DNA from: Thiopseudomonas sp.
GTDB taxonomy: Bacteria > Pseudomonadota > Gammaproteobacteria > Pseudomonadales > Pseudomonadaceae
Assembly: GCA_023228985.1 (NCBI GenBank)
Contig: JALOAC010000002.1
Span: forward strand, 108,153 to 172,152
Direction of reading: 5' to 3'
Length of the DNA stretch: 64,000 bases
The position numbers and the translations under genes are program-made. How positions within the stretch are numbered: the stretch's first letter is position 1; the number at the start of each line of letters is the position of its first letter. Shown here one piece after another: positions 1 through 9,089 of this stretch. The notes beneath the pieces are model-generated. The model had not been told where the DNA came from and ran no database searches. It saw only the letters and a program-made list of their open reading frames with translations.

Positions 1-2
1 GT

Positions 3-623
3 GAAGGTGTTTTATACGACCTGCTGGGTCGCCACCAACACGAAGATGTGCGCGAACGGTCGATTAATGCGCTGATGCAGCGCAGCCATGTCGATGTTGA
101 GCAGGCACTGCGCGTTGAAAATAAGGCGCTTGAAGTGCTGCAGCAACTTGCCGAGCCGTGGCAGCTAACGGACGACTGGCATAAAGAGATGCTGAGCTGG
201 GCGGCGCGCGTGCATGAAGTCGGTCTGGATATAGCCCATTACCATTACCACAAACACGGCGCTTATTTGGTTGAGCACTCCGACCTTGCTGGTTTTTCTC
301 GTCAAGAGCAGCAACGTATCGCGCTACTGGTGCGCGGCCATAGACGCAACATCCCTTTACAGCTGTTTAATCAGTGCGGCGATGACAGCCATGCTTTGCT
401 CTATCTATGTGTGATTTTACGCCTAGCTATCTTGCTGTACCGAATTCGCGGCTCTCAAGAGGTTCCCGAGCTGCGCTTGCAAGCAACAGAAGATGCATTG
501 GAGATTTTGTTTCCTGCCTGCTGGCTAGAAGAAAACCCGTTAACCGCAGCAGACTTTCATAAAGAAGCACAGTGGTTAACGCGCATCAACTTTAAACTCA
601 GCCTAGGTGAGTACTTCTGCTAG
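3..623 (+). CDS. ppx: Exopolyphosphatase Ppx, C-terminal part (5' end outside window)
   Basis: The frame is already open at the left edge, so the start codon lies outside the window and only about 206 C-terminal residues are visible. They resemble the C-terminal HD-like helical domain of Ppx/GppA proteins: an Asp-Val-Arg-Glu-Arg stretch near the edge, a helical hydrophobic middle, the His-rich YHYHKHGAYL segment and a later GHRRNIP. Ppx releases orthophosphate from polyphosphate chains in the cytoplasm. In Pseudomonas, ppx normally lies near ppk, hemB and rho, not beside dnaA. Its position here, 214 bases before dnaA, is one of the hints of rearrangement. The GppA paralogue is the alternative call. 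Confidence 0.88.
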   Translation, partial: EGVLYDLLGRHQHEDVRERSINALMQRSHVDVEQALRVENKALEVLQQLAEPWQLTDDWHKEMLSWAARVHEVGLDIAHYHYHKHGAYLVEHSDLAGFSRQEQQRIALLVRGHRRNIPLQLFNQCGDDSHALLYLCVILRLAILLYRIRGSQEVPELRLQATEDALEILFPACWLEENPLTAADFHKEAQWLTRINFKLSLGEYFC

Positions 624-770
624 AGTGTTACTTTCCACTACCTTTTATTTGCTCTTTTAGCGCATTAATTTCAGCCAGGTAAGATGATTTTGCAAGTGCT
701 TAATTTTTGAGCACATTCTGCACAAACTACTTCACAGCAACGAATAAAAGACCAATAAGTTTGCGCTGCA

Positions 771-779
771 TGTGGATAA
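771..779 (-). promoter_or_regulatory. Single DnaA box upstream of dnaA
   Basis: TGTGGATAA is a perfect 9-mer DnaA box (TTATCCACA on the - strand), 58 bases before the dnaA start. It is the only consensus box I see in the 213-base ppx-dnaA gap. A candidate -10 element TACAAT lies at 796-801, just downstream. A box over the promoter fits DnaA autoregulation as known in other bacteria. One box is too few for an origin. Confidence 0.6.
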
Positions 780-836
780 CTTTAGCCTTCATGGCTACAA
801 TACGTCTTCGATTCACCCTTCTATTGAGGTTTCTCT

Positions 837-2249
837 GTGTCTGTCAATCTTTGGCTGCAGTCTGTCGATTTTTTGCGTGATGAGCTTCCCGCGCAGCATT
901 TCAACACCTGGATTCGCCCCCTGCAAGTTGAAGAAGTAGACGAGTGCCTCTTTGTTTATGCGCCCAACCGTTTTGTGCTGGACTGGGTAAATGAAAAGTA
1001 CTTCACACGCATTCTAGAGCTGATGACTGAACGCAACAGCGGAGAAACTCCTGAAGTTGTGCTCCAAATTGGTAGCAAAGGCCAAACGGCTCGACCTGCT
1101 GCTGTTACAGCAGTTGTGGCGCCAAGCCAGCCAGTGCAAACCACTCATCAAGTTGCTCCTTCTAGAAACACTCCCACTGATACTGACAAGGCTGCTGTTG
1201 CTGCAGCCAGTGCCAAACCTGCACAGCATGTTAGTGGCCTCAATCGTTCATTTACTTTTTCTAGTTTTGTTGAAGGCAAGTCAAACCAACTAGCGCATGC
1301 TGCTGCTTGGCAGGTAGCCGACAACCCTAAGCACGGTTACAACCCATTATTTCTTTATGGCGGTGTAGGTTTAGGTAAAACACACTTAATGCACGCGGTC
1401 GGCAATCATTTATTGCAAAAAAACCCAAAAGCCAAGATTGTTTACCTACATTCCGAGCGTTTTGTGCAAGATATGGTTAAAGCCATTCAAATGAAAGCAA
1501 TTAACGAATTTAAGACATATTACCGCTCTGTGGATGCACTACTAATTGATGATATTCAGTTTTTTGCGGGTAAAGATCGCTCGCAAGAAGAGTTTTTTCA
1601 CACCTTTAACGCTTTGTTAGAAGGCAATCAGCAAATCATTCTCACCAGCGATCGTTATCCAAAAGAAATTGACGGTCTTGAAGAGCGTTTAAAATCACGC
1701 TTTGGCTGGGGATTAACCACTGCAGTGGAACCGCCAGACTTAGAAACCCGTGTTGCTATTCTGATGAAAAAAGCCGAGCAGAGCAGAGTAGTGCTAGCTA
1801 AAGACTGCGCCTTCTTTATTGCGCAACGTATTCGCTCCAATGTGCGCGAACTAGAAGGCGCTTTGAAACGGGTTATTGCTCACTCTCACTTCACTCATCA
1901 GCCCATAAGTCTTGAACTAATCCGTGAATCGCTCAAAGACTTATTGGCGCTACAAGACAAGCTGATTAGTATTGATAATATTCAGCGCACTGTGGCTGAA
2001 TACTACAAAATTAAAATTGCCGACCTACTATCAAAACGTCGCTCCCGCTCAGTAGCCCGTCCACGTCAAGTGGCCATGGCTTTGGCTAAGGAAGTGACTA
2101 ACCATAGCTTGCCGGAAATTGGTGACGCTTTTGGTGGGCGCGACCACACCACAGTTTTACACGCCACCCGTAAAATCGCAGAACTATGCGAAACGGATGC
2201 CGACATTAGCGAAGATTATAAAAACCTGTTGCGCACACTCACTACGTAG
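837..2249 (+). CDS. dnaA: Chromosomal replication initiator DnaA
   Basis: DnaA binds 9-base DnaA boxes at oriC, oligomerises with ATP and melts the AT-rich element. The 470-residue product has the full family layout. Domain I is about 1-90, a low-complexity linker about 90-135, and the AAA+ core carries Walker A GGVGLGKTH (175-183) and Walker B LLIDDIQFF (235-243). The C-terminal DNA-binding domain has the signature GGRDHTTV (433-440). The start is GTG with GAGG a few bases upstream, giving the usual Pseudomonas N-terminus MSVNLW. It is first in an operon with dnaN, recF and gyrB, but it is separated from the DnaA-box cluster at 42 kb. Confidence 0.98.
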   Translation: MSVNLWLQSVDFLRDELPAQHFNTWIRPLQVEEVDECLFVYAPNRFVLDWVNEKYFTRILELMTERNSGETPEVVLQIGSKGQTARPAAVTAVVAPSQPVQTTHQVAPSRNTPTDTDKAAVAAASAKPAQHVSGLNRSFTFSSFVEGKSNQLAHAAAWQVADNPKHGYNPLFLYGGVGLGKTHLMHAVGNHLLQKNPKAKIVYLHSERFVQDMVKAIQMKAINEFKTYYRSVDALLIDDIQFFAGKDRSQEEFFHTFNALLEGNQQIILTSDRYPKEIDGLEERLKSRFGWGLTTAVEPPDLETRVAILMKKAEQSRVVLAKDCAFFIAQRIRSNVRELEGALKRVIAHSHFTHQPISLELIRESLKDLLALQDKLISIDNIQRTVAEYYKIKIADLLSKRRSRSVARPRQVAMALAKEVTNHSLPEIGDAFGGRDHTTVLHATRKIAELCETDADISEDYKNLLRTLTT

Positions 2250-2289
2250 TAAAATCACCGCGCATATTATTTCAAGCAAGAGGCCCAGC

Positions 2290-3393
2290 ATGCACTTCAC
2301 CATACAAAGAGAAGCCTTGTTAAAACCATTACAACTGGTTGCCGGCGTAGTCGAGCGCAAGCACACCATGCCCGTGCTGTCCAACGTGCTGTTGGTTTTA
2401 CAGGATCAACAGCTTTCCATGACCGGCACAGACACTGAAGTAGAACTTATAGGCCGCGTTACGCTAGAAGAGCCCGCGCAAGATGGTGAAGTCACAGTAC
2501 CCGCCCGCAAACTCATGGATATCTGTAAAAATCTGCCGCCTGAATCCACGCTCTCTATTCGCCTAGATGAACAAAGATTACTGATTACCTCAGGGCGTAG
2601 TCGCTTCACGCTAACCACTTTACCCGCTTCTGATTTCCCTATATTCCAAGAAATCACCGGCTCTTTTGCCTTCCGTATTAACCAAGGCAATCTGCGTTTC
2701 TTAATTGAACGCACCAGCTTTGCCATGGCGCAGCAAGACGTTCGATACTTCCTCAATGGTTTGATGCTCGAAGCGACCACTAATAAACTAAGAGCCGTAG
2801 CTACTGACGGTCATCGCCTTGCATTAAGTGATGTGGAAGCTGAAATCAGCGAGACCAGCGCCCACCAAGTGATTGTCCCACGCAAAGGCGTACTGGAGCT
2901 AGCCCGCCTGATGGATGATGAAAGCGCGTTCGCAGACATCACCCTAAGCCAAACCTTTATCCGCGCCTCTACAGAAGACTTTATATTCACTTCCAAACTC
3001 ATTGACGGTAAATTTCCCGACTACGAACGCGTGTTGCCTCGCGGTGGTGACAAAATCATTACCGTAGACCGCGTAAGCTTGCGTGACTCGCTTAACCGCG
3101 CCTCGATTTTGACCAATGAAAAATATCGCGGTATTCGTCTGCAATTTGAAAACGAATTACTCAAGCTGCAAGCCAACAACCCTGAACAAGAAAGCGCTGA
3201 AGAAGAAGTGGTTATTGACTACAACGGACCCAGCCTTGAAATGGGCTTCAATGTTAATTACCTGCAAGACATACTGAACGTCATGTCCACCAGCCAAGCC
3301 AAGCTGACTTTGTCGGATGAAAACAGCAGTCTGTTAATGAGCGAAGCCGGTAATGAGAGCTCTGCTTATGTTGTTATGCCGATGCGCCTGTAA
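2290..3393 (+). CDS. dnaN: DNA polymerase III beta subunit (sliding clamp)
   Basis: DnaN forms the ring-shaped processivity clamp for DNA polymerase III. The product is 367 residues, the normal length, and starts MHFTIQREALLKPLQ. An upstream in-frame extension into dnaA was rejected because it would add residues absent from the family. The start used here lies 40 bases after the dnaA stop. Typical clamp features are present: a three-fold repeated fold and a C-terminus ending AYVVMPMRL, matching the conserved VMPMRL tail. It lies in the dnaA-dnaN-recF-gyrB operon. Confidence 0.97.
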   Translation: MHFTIQREALLKPLQLVAGVVERKHTMPVLSNVLLVLQDQQLSMTGTDTEVELIGRVTLEEPAQDGEVTVPARKLMDICKNLPPESTLSIRLDEQRLLITSGRSRFTLTTLPASDFPIFQEITGSFAFRINQGNLRFLIERTSFAMAQQDVRYFLNGLMLEATTNKLRAVATDGHRLALSDVEAEISETSAHQVIVPRKGVLELARLMDDESAFADITLSQTFIRASTEDFIFTSKLIDGKFPDYERVLPRGGDKIITVDRVSLRDSLNRASILTNEKYRGIRLQFENELLKLQANNPEQESAEEEVVIDYNGPSLEMGFNVNYLQDILNVMSTSQAKLTLSDENSSLLMSEAGNESSAYVVMPMRL

Positions 3394-3413
3394 CAATGAT
3401 TCGCCCTTCTTAA

Positions 3414-4508
3414 ATGCCCATCAAAGCACTAAGCGTGACAGGTCTACGCAATCTTGAACCTGTCACGCTAAACTTTTCATCCAAAATAAATATTTTATAC
3501 GGCGCCAATGGCAGCGGTAAATCCAGCCTACTGGAAGCCATTTACTTCCTTTCGCTTGCGCGCTCTTTTCGCAGCACAAAGATACAGACGCTTATTCAGC
3601 ATGAAGCCGCTGAAACTGTTGTTTTTGCTCAGTTGGTAACGAGTGCCGATCACAACACCAACAAAATCGGCATCAAGCGTAGCCGTCAAGGCGAGTTTGA
3701 AATACGCATTAATGGTGAGGACATAAAAACCATCGCTCAGCTCGCGCGCGCTTTACCCTTGCAACTGCTGAATTCAGACAGCTTTCTGCTCTTAGAGGGC
3801 GCTCCAAAGTTTAGAAGACAATTCTTAGACTGGGGGGTGTTCCACGTGGAACATTCCTTTCACAGCCAATGGAGCCGCATGCAGACAAGTTTAAAACAGC
3901 GTAACTCTTGGCTGCGCCATGCTATAATGGACAGGCAATTATTAGCCTCTTGGGACAAAGAATTCTGCACTGCCAGCGAAAGCATCGACCAAGCACGCCA
4001 ACACTACATTGCTCTACTTAAACCAGTTTTCGAGCAGACTCTTGAATCACTGATCAAGCTGCCCGAGCTTAGCATTAGCTATTATCGTGGCTGGGATAAA
4101 GACAGTAGCTTGCAGAGTGTTTTAGATAACAGCTTAGAGCGTGATAGGTTTTTGGGGTATACCCAAGCAGGGCCTCAGCGTGCTGACATCCGCATTAAAG
4201 TGGGCGGTCATAACGCAATAGAAATCCTTTCAAGAGGTCAGCAAAAGCTGGTGGTTTGCGCATTGAAATTAGCCCAAGGCTATTTACTGGCCCAGCAAAT
4301 GCAACAGCAGTGTATCTATCTGATTGATGATCTGCCTGCCGAGCTCGATAAAGAGCACCGTAAGGCCCTCAGCAGATTACTTGAAGAACTAAACTGTCAG
4401 GCCTTTATAACTGGCACTGACAAAGAAACGTTATTAGAAGGCTGGCAAATGGACACGCCAGTAGCCATGTTCCACGTGGAACATGGACGTATAAATCTTG
4501 TGGAGTAA
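3414..4508 (+). CDS. recF: DNA replication and repair protein RecF
   Basis: RecF is an SMC-like ATPase that helps load RecA at single-strand gaps. The 364-residue product has the P-loop GANGSGKSSLLEAI near residue 31, the ABC-type signature LSRGQQKLVV in the C-terminal third and a Walker B-like YLIDDLPAEL. It lies 20 bases after dnaN and runs to within 5 bases of gyrB. The reading frame contains two perfect 16-base parS palindromes (3838-3853 and 4468-4483), each translated as FHVEH. The coding sequence therefore also works as a partition-protein binding region. The second parS lies in the last 15 codons. Confidence 0.96.
   Translation: MPIKALSVTGLRNLEPVTLNFSSKINILYGANGSGKSSLLEAIYFLSLARSFRSTKIQTLIQHEAAETVVFAQLVTSADHNTNKIGIKRSRQGEFEIRINGEDIKTIAQLARALPLQLLNSDSFLLLEGAPKFRRQFLDWGVFHVEHSFHSQWSRMQTSLKQRNSWLRHAIMDRQLLASWDKEFCTASESIDQARQHYIALLKPVFEQTLESLIKLPELSISYYRGWDKDSSLQSVLDNSLERDRFLGYTQAGPQRADIRIKVGGHNAIEILSRGQQKLVVCALKLAQGYLLAQQMQQQCIYLIDDLPAELDKEHRKALSRLLEELNCQAFITGTDKETLLEGWQMDTPVAMFHVEHGRINLVE
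3838..3853. promoter_or_regulatory. parS: parS centromere site 1 (inside recF)
   Basis: TGTTCCACGTGGAACA is a perfect 16-base palindrome identical to the consensus parS site bound by chromosomal ParB/Spo0J proteins. It lies inside recF, in the segment coding for VFHVEH. The parA and parB genes are in the same window at 50.3-52.0 kb. Confidence 0.93.
4468..4483. promoter_or_regulatory. parS: parS centromere site 2 (3' end of recF)
   Basis: This is a second perfect copy of TGTTCCACGTGGAACA, 630 bases from the first and in the last codons of recF (MFHVEH). I found no further perfect copies by eye in this window. Two sites in close spacing would seed one ParB spreading domain across recF-gyrB. 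Confidence 0.93.
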
Positions 4509-4512
4509 ACAG

Positions 4513-6933
4513 ATGAGCGAAGCATCAACCTACGATTCCAGTAATATTAAAGTCCTCAAAGGACTCGACGCTGTACGTAAACGTCCCGGAATGTATATCG
4601 GCGATACCGATGATGGCACCGGTCTTCACCACATGGTTTTTGAAGTGGTGGACAACGCCATTGATGAAGCTCTGGCGGGGCATTGTGATGAAATTAAAAT
4701 CACCATTCATCCAGACGAATCCATCAGCGTAGAAGACAACGGCCGCGGCATCCCGGTAGATATCCACGAAGAAGAGGGTGTCTCAGCCGCTGAAGTAATT
4801 ATGACTATACTGCACGCTGGCGGTAAGTTTGATGACAACAGCTATAAGGTTTCCGGCGGGTTGCACGGTGTTGGCGTATCAGTGGTAAACGCTCTGTCCA
4901 AAGAGCTGATTATGACTATTCGCCGCCAAAACAAAGTCTGGCAGCAAACCTACCACCACGGCGTGCCACAACAGCCGATGGCTGCGATAGGCGATACCGA
5001 CAAATCCGGTACCCACATTCACTTCAAGCCTTCCGAAGATACCTTTAAGAATATTCATTTTAGCTGGGAAATATTAGCCAAACGATTACGCGAGCTATCT
5101 TTCTTGAACTCAGGCGTAGGCATTCGTCTCGTGGATGAGCGCACAGGCAAAGAAGAGCTCTTTAAGTACGAAGGCGGACTTAGAGCATTCGTTGACTACT
5201 TAAACACCAACAAAACCACCATTAACAAAATCTTCCACTTCAGCATACAACGCGAAGAAGACGGCGTAGGTGTTGAGGTGGCCATGCAGTGGAACGATGG
5301 CTTTAACGAAAACGTTCTTTGCTACACCAATAACATTCCGCAAAGAGATGGCGGCGCGCACTTGGTGGGTTTTAGAACCGCACTGACACGCCATCTGAAC
5401 AACTACATTGAAGCAGAAGGCCTGGGCAAAAAAGATAAGGTTGCTACAACAGGTGACGATGCTCGTGAAGGTTTAACTGCTATCGTTTCAGTTAAAGTGC
5501 CTGACCCAAAATTCAGCTCACAAACCAAAGAAAAGCTGGTTTCTTCTGAAGTAAAAACAGCCGTAGAGCAAGAAATGGGCAAGTACCTTGCAGACTACCT
5601 GCTTGAAAACCCAAGTGAAGCCAGATTGATTGTCGGCAAGATGATCGATGCCGCACGAGCCAGAGAGGCCGCACGCAAGGCAAGAGAAATGACCCGCCGC
5701 AAAGGCGCGCTGGACATTGCTGGACTGCCGGGCAAGCTCGCCGACTGCCAAGAAAAAGATCCCGCACTCTCCGAACTCTACATAGTGGAGGGTGACTCTG
5801 CTGGCGGTTCAGCTAAGCAGGGCCGTGACCGTAAAACGCAAGCAATTTTGCCACTTAAAGGTAAGATTCTTAACGTCGAAAAGGCACGCTTTGACCGCAT
5901 GATTTCATCGCAAGAAGTCGGCACTCTGATTACTGCGCTGGGCTGCGGTATTGGCAGAGATGAATACAACATCGACAAATTGCGCTATCACAACATCATC
6001 ATCATGACGGATGCTGACGTGGATGGTTCGCACATTCGTACTCTGCTGCTCACCTTCTTTTTCCGTCAACTGCCTGAACTGGTCGAGCGCGGCTATATTT
6101 ATATCGCACAGCCACCTCTATACAAAGTAAAGCGCGGCAAACAAGAGCAGTACATTAAAGACGATGAAGCTATGCAAGAGTATTTAACTCAGGCCGCACT
6201 AGAAGATGCCAGCCTGCACGTTAATGAAAACGCACCAGCACTATCAGGTACAGCATTAGAAGAGTTGGTTAATCAATATCGCACCGTAATGGCAACCCTG
6301 CAGCGACTTTCCCGTATTTATCCTCTGGAAATCACTGAGCACTTGATCTACATGCAGCGTGCTGAAGTTGAGCAACTTGGCGATCAAGCAATGATGCAAA
6401 GCTGGGTCGATGAATTACAAAAGCGCATTAACAGTACAGAGCGCTCTGGTGAAGAGTACAGCATTAAACTAAACCGAGATGCAGAGCTGGGTCATTACGT
6501 ACCTTGCATAGAAATCATGACTCACGGGCTTGTCAGGCAAGTACTGCTGCAAAAAGACTTCTTTGCCAGTAACGACTACAAAACCGTCACCGATTTGGGC
6601 AGCAAACTGCAAGAGTTGATTGAAGACGGGGCTTATGTAATGCGTGGCGAAAGAAAGCAAGCCATCAGCAGCTTTAAGCAGGGTTTGGAATGGTTGATGA
6701 CTGAGGGTTCAAGACGCTTAGTCGTACAACGCTATAAGGGATTGGGCGAGATGAACCCAGAGCAGCTATGGGAAACCACCATGGATCCTAATTCTAGACG
6801 TATGCTACAAGTAACTATTGATGACGCTATCGCAGCCGATCAAATCTTTAATACACTGATGGGCGATCACGTAGAGCCTAGACGCCAGTTTATTGAAGAC
6901 AACGCACTAGCAGTCTCTAACCTAGATTTCTAA
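4513..6933 (+). CDS. gyrB: DNA gyrase subunit B
   Basis: GyrB is the ATPase subunit of gyrase, which introduces negative supercoils. The chosen ATG gives 806 residues starting MSEASTYDSSNIKVLKGLDA, matching Pseudomonas GyrB in length and N-terminus. A GTG 15 bases upstream is less likely. The GHKL ATPase part shows EVVDNAIDEA and GRGIPVDIH. The TOPRIM part shows EGDSAGG and DADVDGSHIRTLLL, and the C-terminus contains QRYKGLGEMNPEQLWETTMDP. The ~170-residue insertion typical of gammaproteobacterial GyrB is present. GGAG overlapping the recF stop serves as ribosome binding site. It is the last gene of the dnaA operon and is followed by a terminator. Confidence 0.98.
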   Translation: MSEASTYDSSNIKVLKGLDAVRKRPGMYIGDTDDGTGLHHMVFEVVDNAIDEALAGHCDEIKITIHPDESISVEDNGRGIPVDIHEEEGVSAAEVIMTILHAGGKFDDNSYKVSGGLHGVGVSVVNALSKELIMTIRRQNKVWQQTYHHGVPQQPMAAIGDTDKSGTHIHFKPSEDTFKNIHFSWEILAKRLRELSFLNSGVGIRLVDERTGKEELFKYEGGLRAFVDYLNTNKTTINKIFHFSIQREEDGVGVEVAMQWNDGFNENVLCYTNNIPQRDGGAHLVGFRTALTRHLNNYIEAEGLGKKDKVATTGDDAREGLTAIVSVKVPDPKFSSQTKEKLVSSEVKTAVEQEMGKYLADYLLENPSEARLIVGKMIDAARAREAARKAREMTRRKGALDIAGLPGKLADCQEKDPALSELYIVEGDSAGGSAKQGRDRKTQAILPLKGKILNVEKARFDRMISSQEVGTLITALGCGIGRDEYNIDKLRYHNIIIMTDADVDGSHIRTLLLTFFFRQLPELVERGYIYIAQPPLYKVKRGKQEQYIKDDEAMQEYLTQAALEDASLHVNENAPALSGTALEELVNQYRTVMATLQRLSRIYPLEITEHLIYMQRAEVEQLGDQAMMQSWVDELQKRINSTERSGEEYSIKLNRDAELGHYVPCIEIMTHGLVRQVLLQKDFFASNDYKTVTDLGSKLQELIEDGAYVMRGERKQAISSFKQGLEWLMTEGSRRLVVQRYKGLGEMNPEQLWETTMDPNSRRMLQVTIDDAIAADQIFNTLMGDHVEPRRQFIEDNALAVSNLDF

Positions 6934-6937
6934 AAAC

Positions 6938-6961
6938 AAACGGGCCGCAAGGCCCGTTTTT
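6938..6961 (+). terminator. Rho-independent terminator after gyrB
   Basis: ACGGGCC and GGCCCGT form a 7-pair stem around a GCAA tetraloop, followed by a T run, starting a few bases after the gyrB stop. It ends the dnaA-dnaN-recF-gyrB transcript and separates it from the convergent sensor kinase gene. Confidence 0.9.
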
Positions 6962-6978
6962 CATTGTTAATCATATAG

Positions 6979-8304
6979 TTAGCTAAATAATATCGGAAAG
7001 CTAAGCTCTACCGAAAAATCCGTCTGCGTCTTATTGGCCGTTACTGTCCCGGTAAATCGCTGTGCAATAGCTGCAACAATCGCCAACCCTAAACCGCTGC
7101 CTCGGTTAGCCGATTTAGCGCGCCAAAACCGTTGCTGTGCCTGCTCAAACAACTCAGCAGAAATACCCTCACCCCGATCAGTCACCTTAAAAACTACAGC
7201 GTCTTGCTGCAAATAGATAGTTAACTCAACCGGACTGTTAGCCGGACTATGCACCAATGCGTTTTCCAGTAAATTTCGCAGCGCTACCGCCGCCAAAGAC
7301 TCAGGCACAGCCAGTAAAATATCTTGCTCAAGCTGGCTATCCACCTGAATACGCTCAAAACCTTCACTGGCAAAAAGATTATCCAAGACTGTGCGCGCAA
7401 CGTTCTGCACACTGCCGGGTTCAACCGCAGAAAAATCTTCACTGCTGCTTAAGCGCGAGAGTAGCAATAGCTGCTCGGTCGTTGCCTGCATGCGCTCAAC
7501 TGCCAGCTGAGCCTTAGCCAAACTTGCTGTGGCATGCTCAGGTTCAGCGCGTTGCGCGACCTGTAAGTGAGTTTTAATAGCCGTAAGCGGTGTGCGCAGC
7601 TCGTGCGCTGCATCGTCGTTGAAGCGCCGCTCACGCTGCAACAAGTCACTCAGCCGTGCCAGCAACTGATTAAGCGTGCCTACCAAGGGCTGCAGCTCTT
7701 TAGGAGCCAGCGCGGAATCGAGTGCGGTTAAATCATCTGCCTTGCGTTGCGCCAACTGCATACGCAATACCTGCAAGGGCGCTAATCCACGGCCAATACC
7801 TAGCCAAATCAACACCAAGCTACCCACCAGCGCCAACAAAACAGGGGAGGCCGCAGCCACTAAAATTACCCGCTGTAAATGCTCGCGCTCCTCCATTTTA
7901 TCGCCCGTGGTAATCAGCAAGTTGCGGCGCTGTACCGTGAAGGTACGCCACTGCTGACCATCAATAGCCGTAACTGCAAACCCGAGCAACTCTTCTTCAG
8001 ACTCGGAAAAAAACATATTGGGCGAACGCACTAGTACTTCACCGCGCAGGTTACGCACTTGGCAAACCAAGCCACGCTTTAAGCCGAAAATTTGACTGGT
8101 CAAAGGACTCAACTGCGGTGCACCAACGGGTGCAGGAATTTGCTCCAACAAACCCGCAACCATATTCGCCGAGGACGCGAGGCGTTCATCCAAAATCCGC
8201 TCAACTTCATGGCGTAACTCACCCAACATCCATAGCGCCGCAACACCCCATAACAACACAAAGGTGCCACCCAAAATGAGCAATAGGCGTTTACGCAGGC
8301 TCAT
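6979..8304 (-). CDS. Sensor histidine kinase (QseC/PmrB-like) of the dsb-linked two-component system
   Basis: This is a membrane sensor kinase of about 441 residues. It has an N-terminal transmembrane helix (RKRLLLILGGTFVLLWGVAALW), a ~110-residue periplasmic part of the short 2CSK_N type, and a second membrane helix (VLLALVGSLVLIWLGIG). A HAMP-like linker follows, then the H-box DAAHELRTPLTAIK (His near 235) and ATPase motifs ENALVHSP, DRGEGIS and GSGLGLAIV. The ATG at 8304 is preferred over a GTG at 8313. It overlaps the response regulator gene by 14 bases, so the two are translationally coupled. Gene order with the divergent dsbD/TlpA/dsbG operon resembles P. aeruginosa PA2480-PA2476 as I recall it, so periplasmic redox or metal stress is a plausible input. 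The signal itself is unknown. Confidence 0.9.
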   Translation of the reverse strand: MSLRKRLLLILGGTFVLLWGVAALWMLGELRHEVERILDERLASSANMVAGLLEQIPAPVGAPQLSPLTSQIFGLKRGLVCQVRNLRGEVLVRSPNMFFSESEEELLGFAVTAIDGQQWRTFTVQRRNLLITTGDKMEEREHLQRVILVAAASPVLLALVGSLVLIWLGIGRGLAPLQVLRMQLAQRKADDLTALDSALAPKELQPLVGTLNQLLARLSDLLQRERRFNDDAAHELRTPLTAIKTHLQVAQRAEPEHATASLAKAQLAVERMQATTEQLLLLSRLSSSEDFSAVEPGSVQNVARTVLDNLFASEGFERIQVDSQLEQDILLAVPESLAAVALRNLLENALVHSPANSPVELTIYLQQDAVVFKVTDRGEGISAELFEQAQQRFWRAKSANRGSGLGLAIVAAIAQRFTGTVTANKTQTDFSVELSFPILFS

Positions 8305-8962
8305 CAGGAACACCTAAACGAAAACCCAGTCCACGGACGGTCTCAATCATGGAGCTACCCAACTTGCGGCGCAGATTGTAGATATGCACATTAATGGCAT
8401 TACTTTCCACACCATCACCCAGCCCATACAAAGCATCCTGTAAGTGCTCTGCGCTAAGAATACGTTTGGGGTTATTTAAAAAAGCCAATAGCAACGCCAT
8501 TTCACGACGTGCCAGATTGACAGGTACACCATGCAGGGTCACTTCCAAATGGCTGGGGTTAACCATCAAACCCTCATGTTCAATCACGTGGGTACTGCGC
8601 CCCGAGCTTCGGCGCAATAAACTGTGTAACCGAGCACTGAGTTCACGTAAATCAAAAGGCTTCAATAAGTAATCGTCAGCGCCGGCCTGTAAGCCGGACA
8701 CTTTCTGGGCCACTGAGTCACGCGCACTTAGGATAAGCACTGGCAAATCATGCTGTTGGCGACGCATACGCTCCAGCCAAGAAACACCGTCTTCATCGGG
8801 CAAACCTAAATCCAAAATAACTGCATCAAAGTGCCCTAAAGCCAGCGCCTGTTCGGCTGCAGCCGCGGTTGCCACATGGTCCACAGTAAAATTTTCTAAG
8901 GCCAAAGCAGCACACAGGCCATCGGCAATTTGTGCGTCATCTTCTACCAATAAAATATGCAT
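8291..8962 (-). CDS. OmpR-family response regulator (QseB-like)
   Basis: The 223-residue regulator has a CheY-like receiver with acidic pocket VEDD, phospho-acceptor Asp51 in VILDLGLPDEDG and the conserved Lys in DYLLKPFDL. A C-terminal winged helix shows the OmpR-type RRSSGR linker, NPKRILSAEHLQDALYG and SNAINVHIYNLRRKL. It is transcribed first, followed by the kinase. It lies divergent to dsbD across a 235-base gap that carries TTAAT half-sites in 11-base phase. The inferred targets are its own operon and the dsb operon. The PmrA/QseB subfamily is the best match. Confidence 0.93.
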   Translation of the reverse strand: MHILLVEDDAQIADGLCAALALENFTVDHVATAAAAEQALALGHFDAVILDLGLPDEDGVSWLERMRRQQHDLPVLILSARDSVAQKVSGLQAGADDYLLKPFDLRELSARLHSLLRRSSGRSTHVIEHEGLMVNPSHLEVTLHGVPVNLARREMALLLAFLNNPKRILSAEHLQDALYGLGDGVESNAINVHIYNLRRKLGSSMIETVRGLGFRLGVPDEPA

Positions 8963-9052
8963 AATTACTCAAAGAGAAATTCAGAATGATTTAAACAATA
9001 CCCGCTCACTAGAGTTAAGGCAAAACAATAATAATCAGCATAAAATGCCTTT

Positions 9053-9089
9053 GTTAATGCTCAGTTAATACCCAGTAATCAGCATTAAG
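9053..9089. promoter_or_regulatory. Phased TTAAT half-sites between the two-component genes and dsbD
   Basis: GTTAAT occurs at 9053-9058 and again at 9064-9069, exactly 11 bases (one helical turn) apart, and a related ATTAAG is at 9084-9089. Tandem half-sites one turn apart are how OmpR/PmrA-family dimers bind. The 8963-9197 gap holds nothing else that I recognise. Binding by the adjacent regulator is inference. Confidence 0.4.

Noticed and set aside
624..836. ppx-dnaA gap considered as the replication origin
   Set aside because: Only one consensus DnaA box is visible and there is no extended AT-rich element, whereas 42.0-42.3 kb has a box cluster and an unwinding-like sequence.
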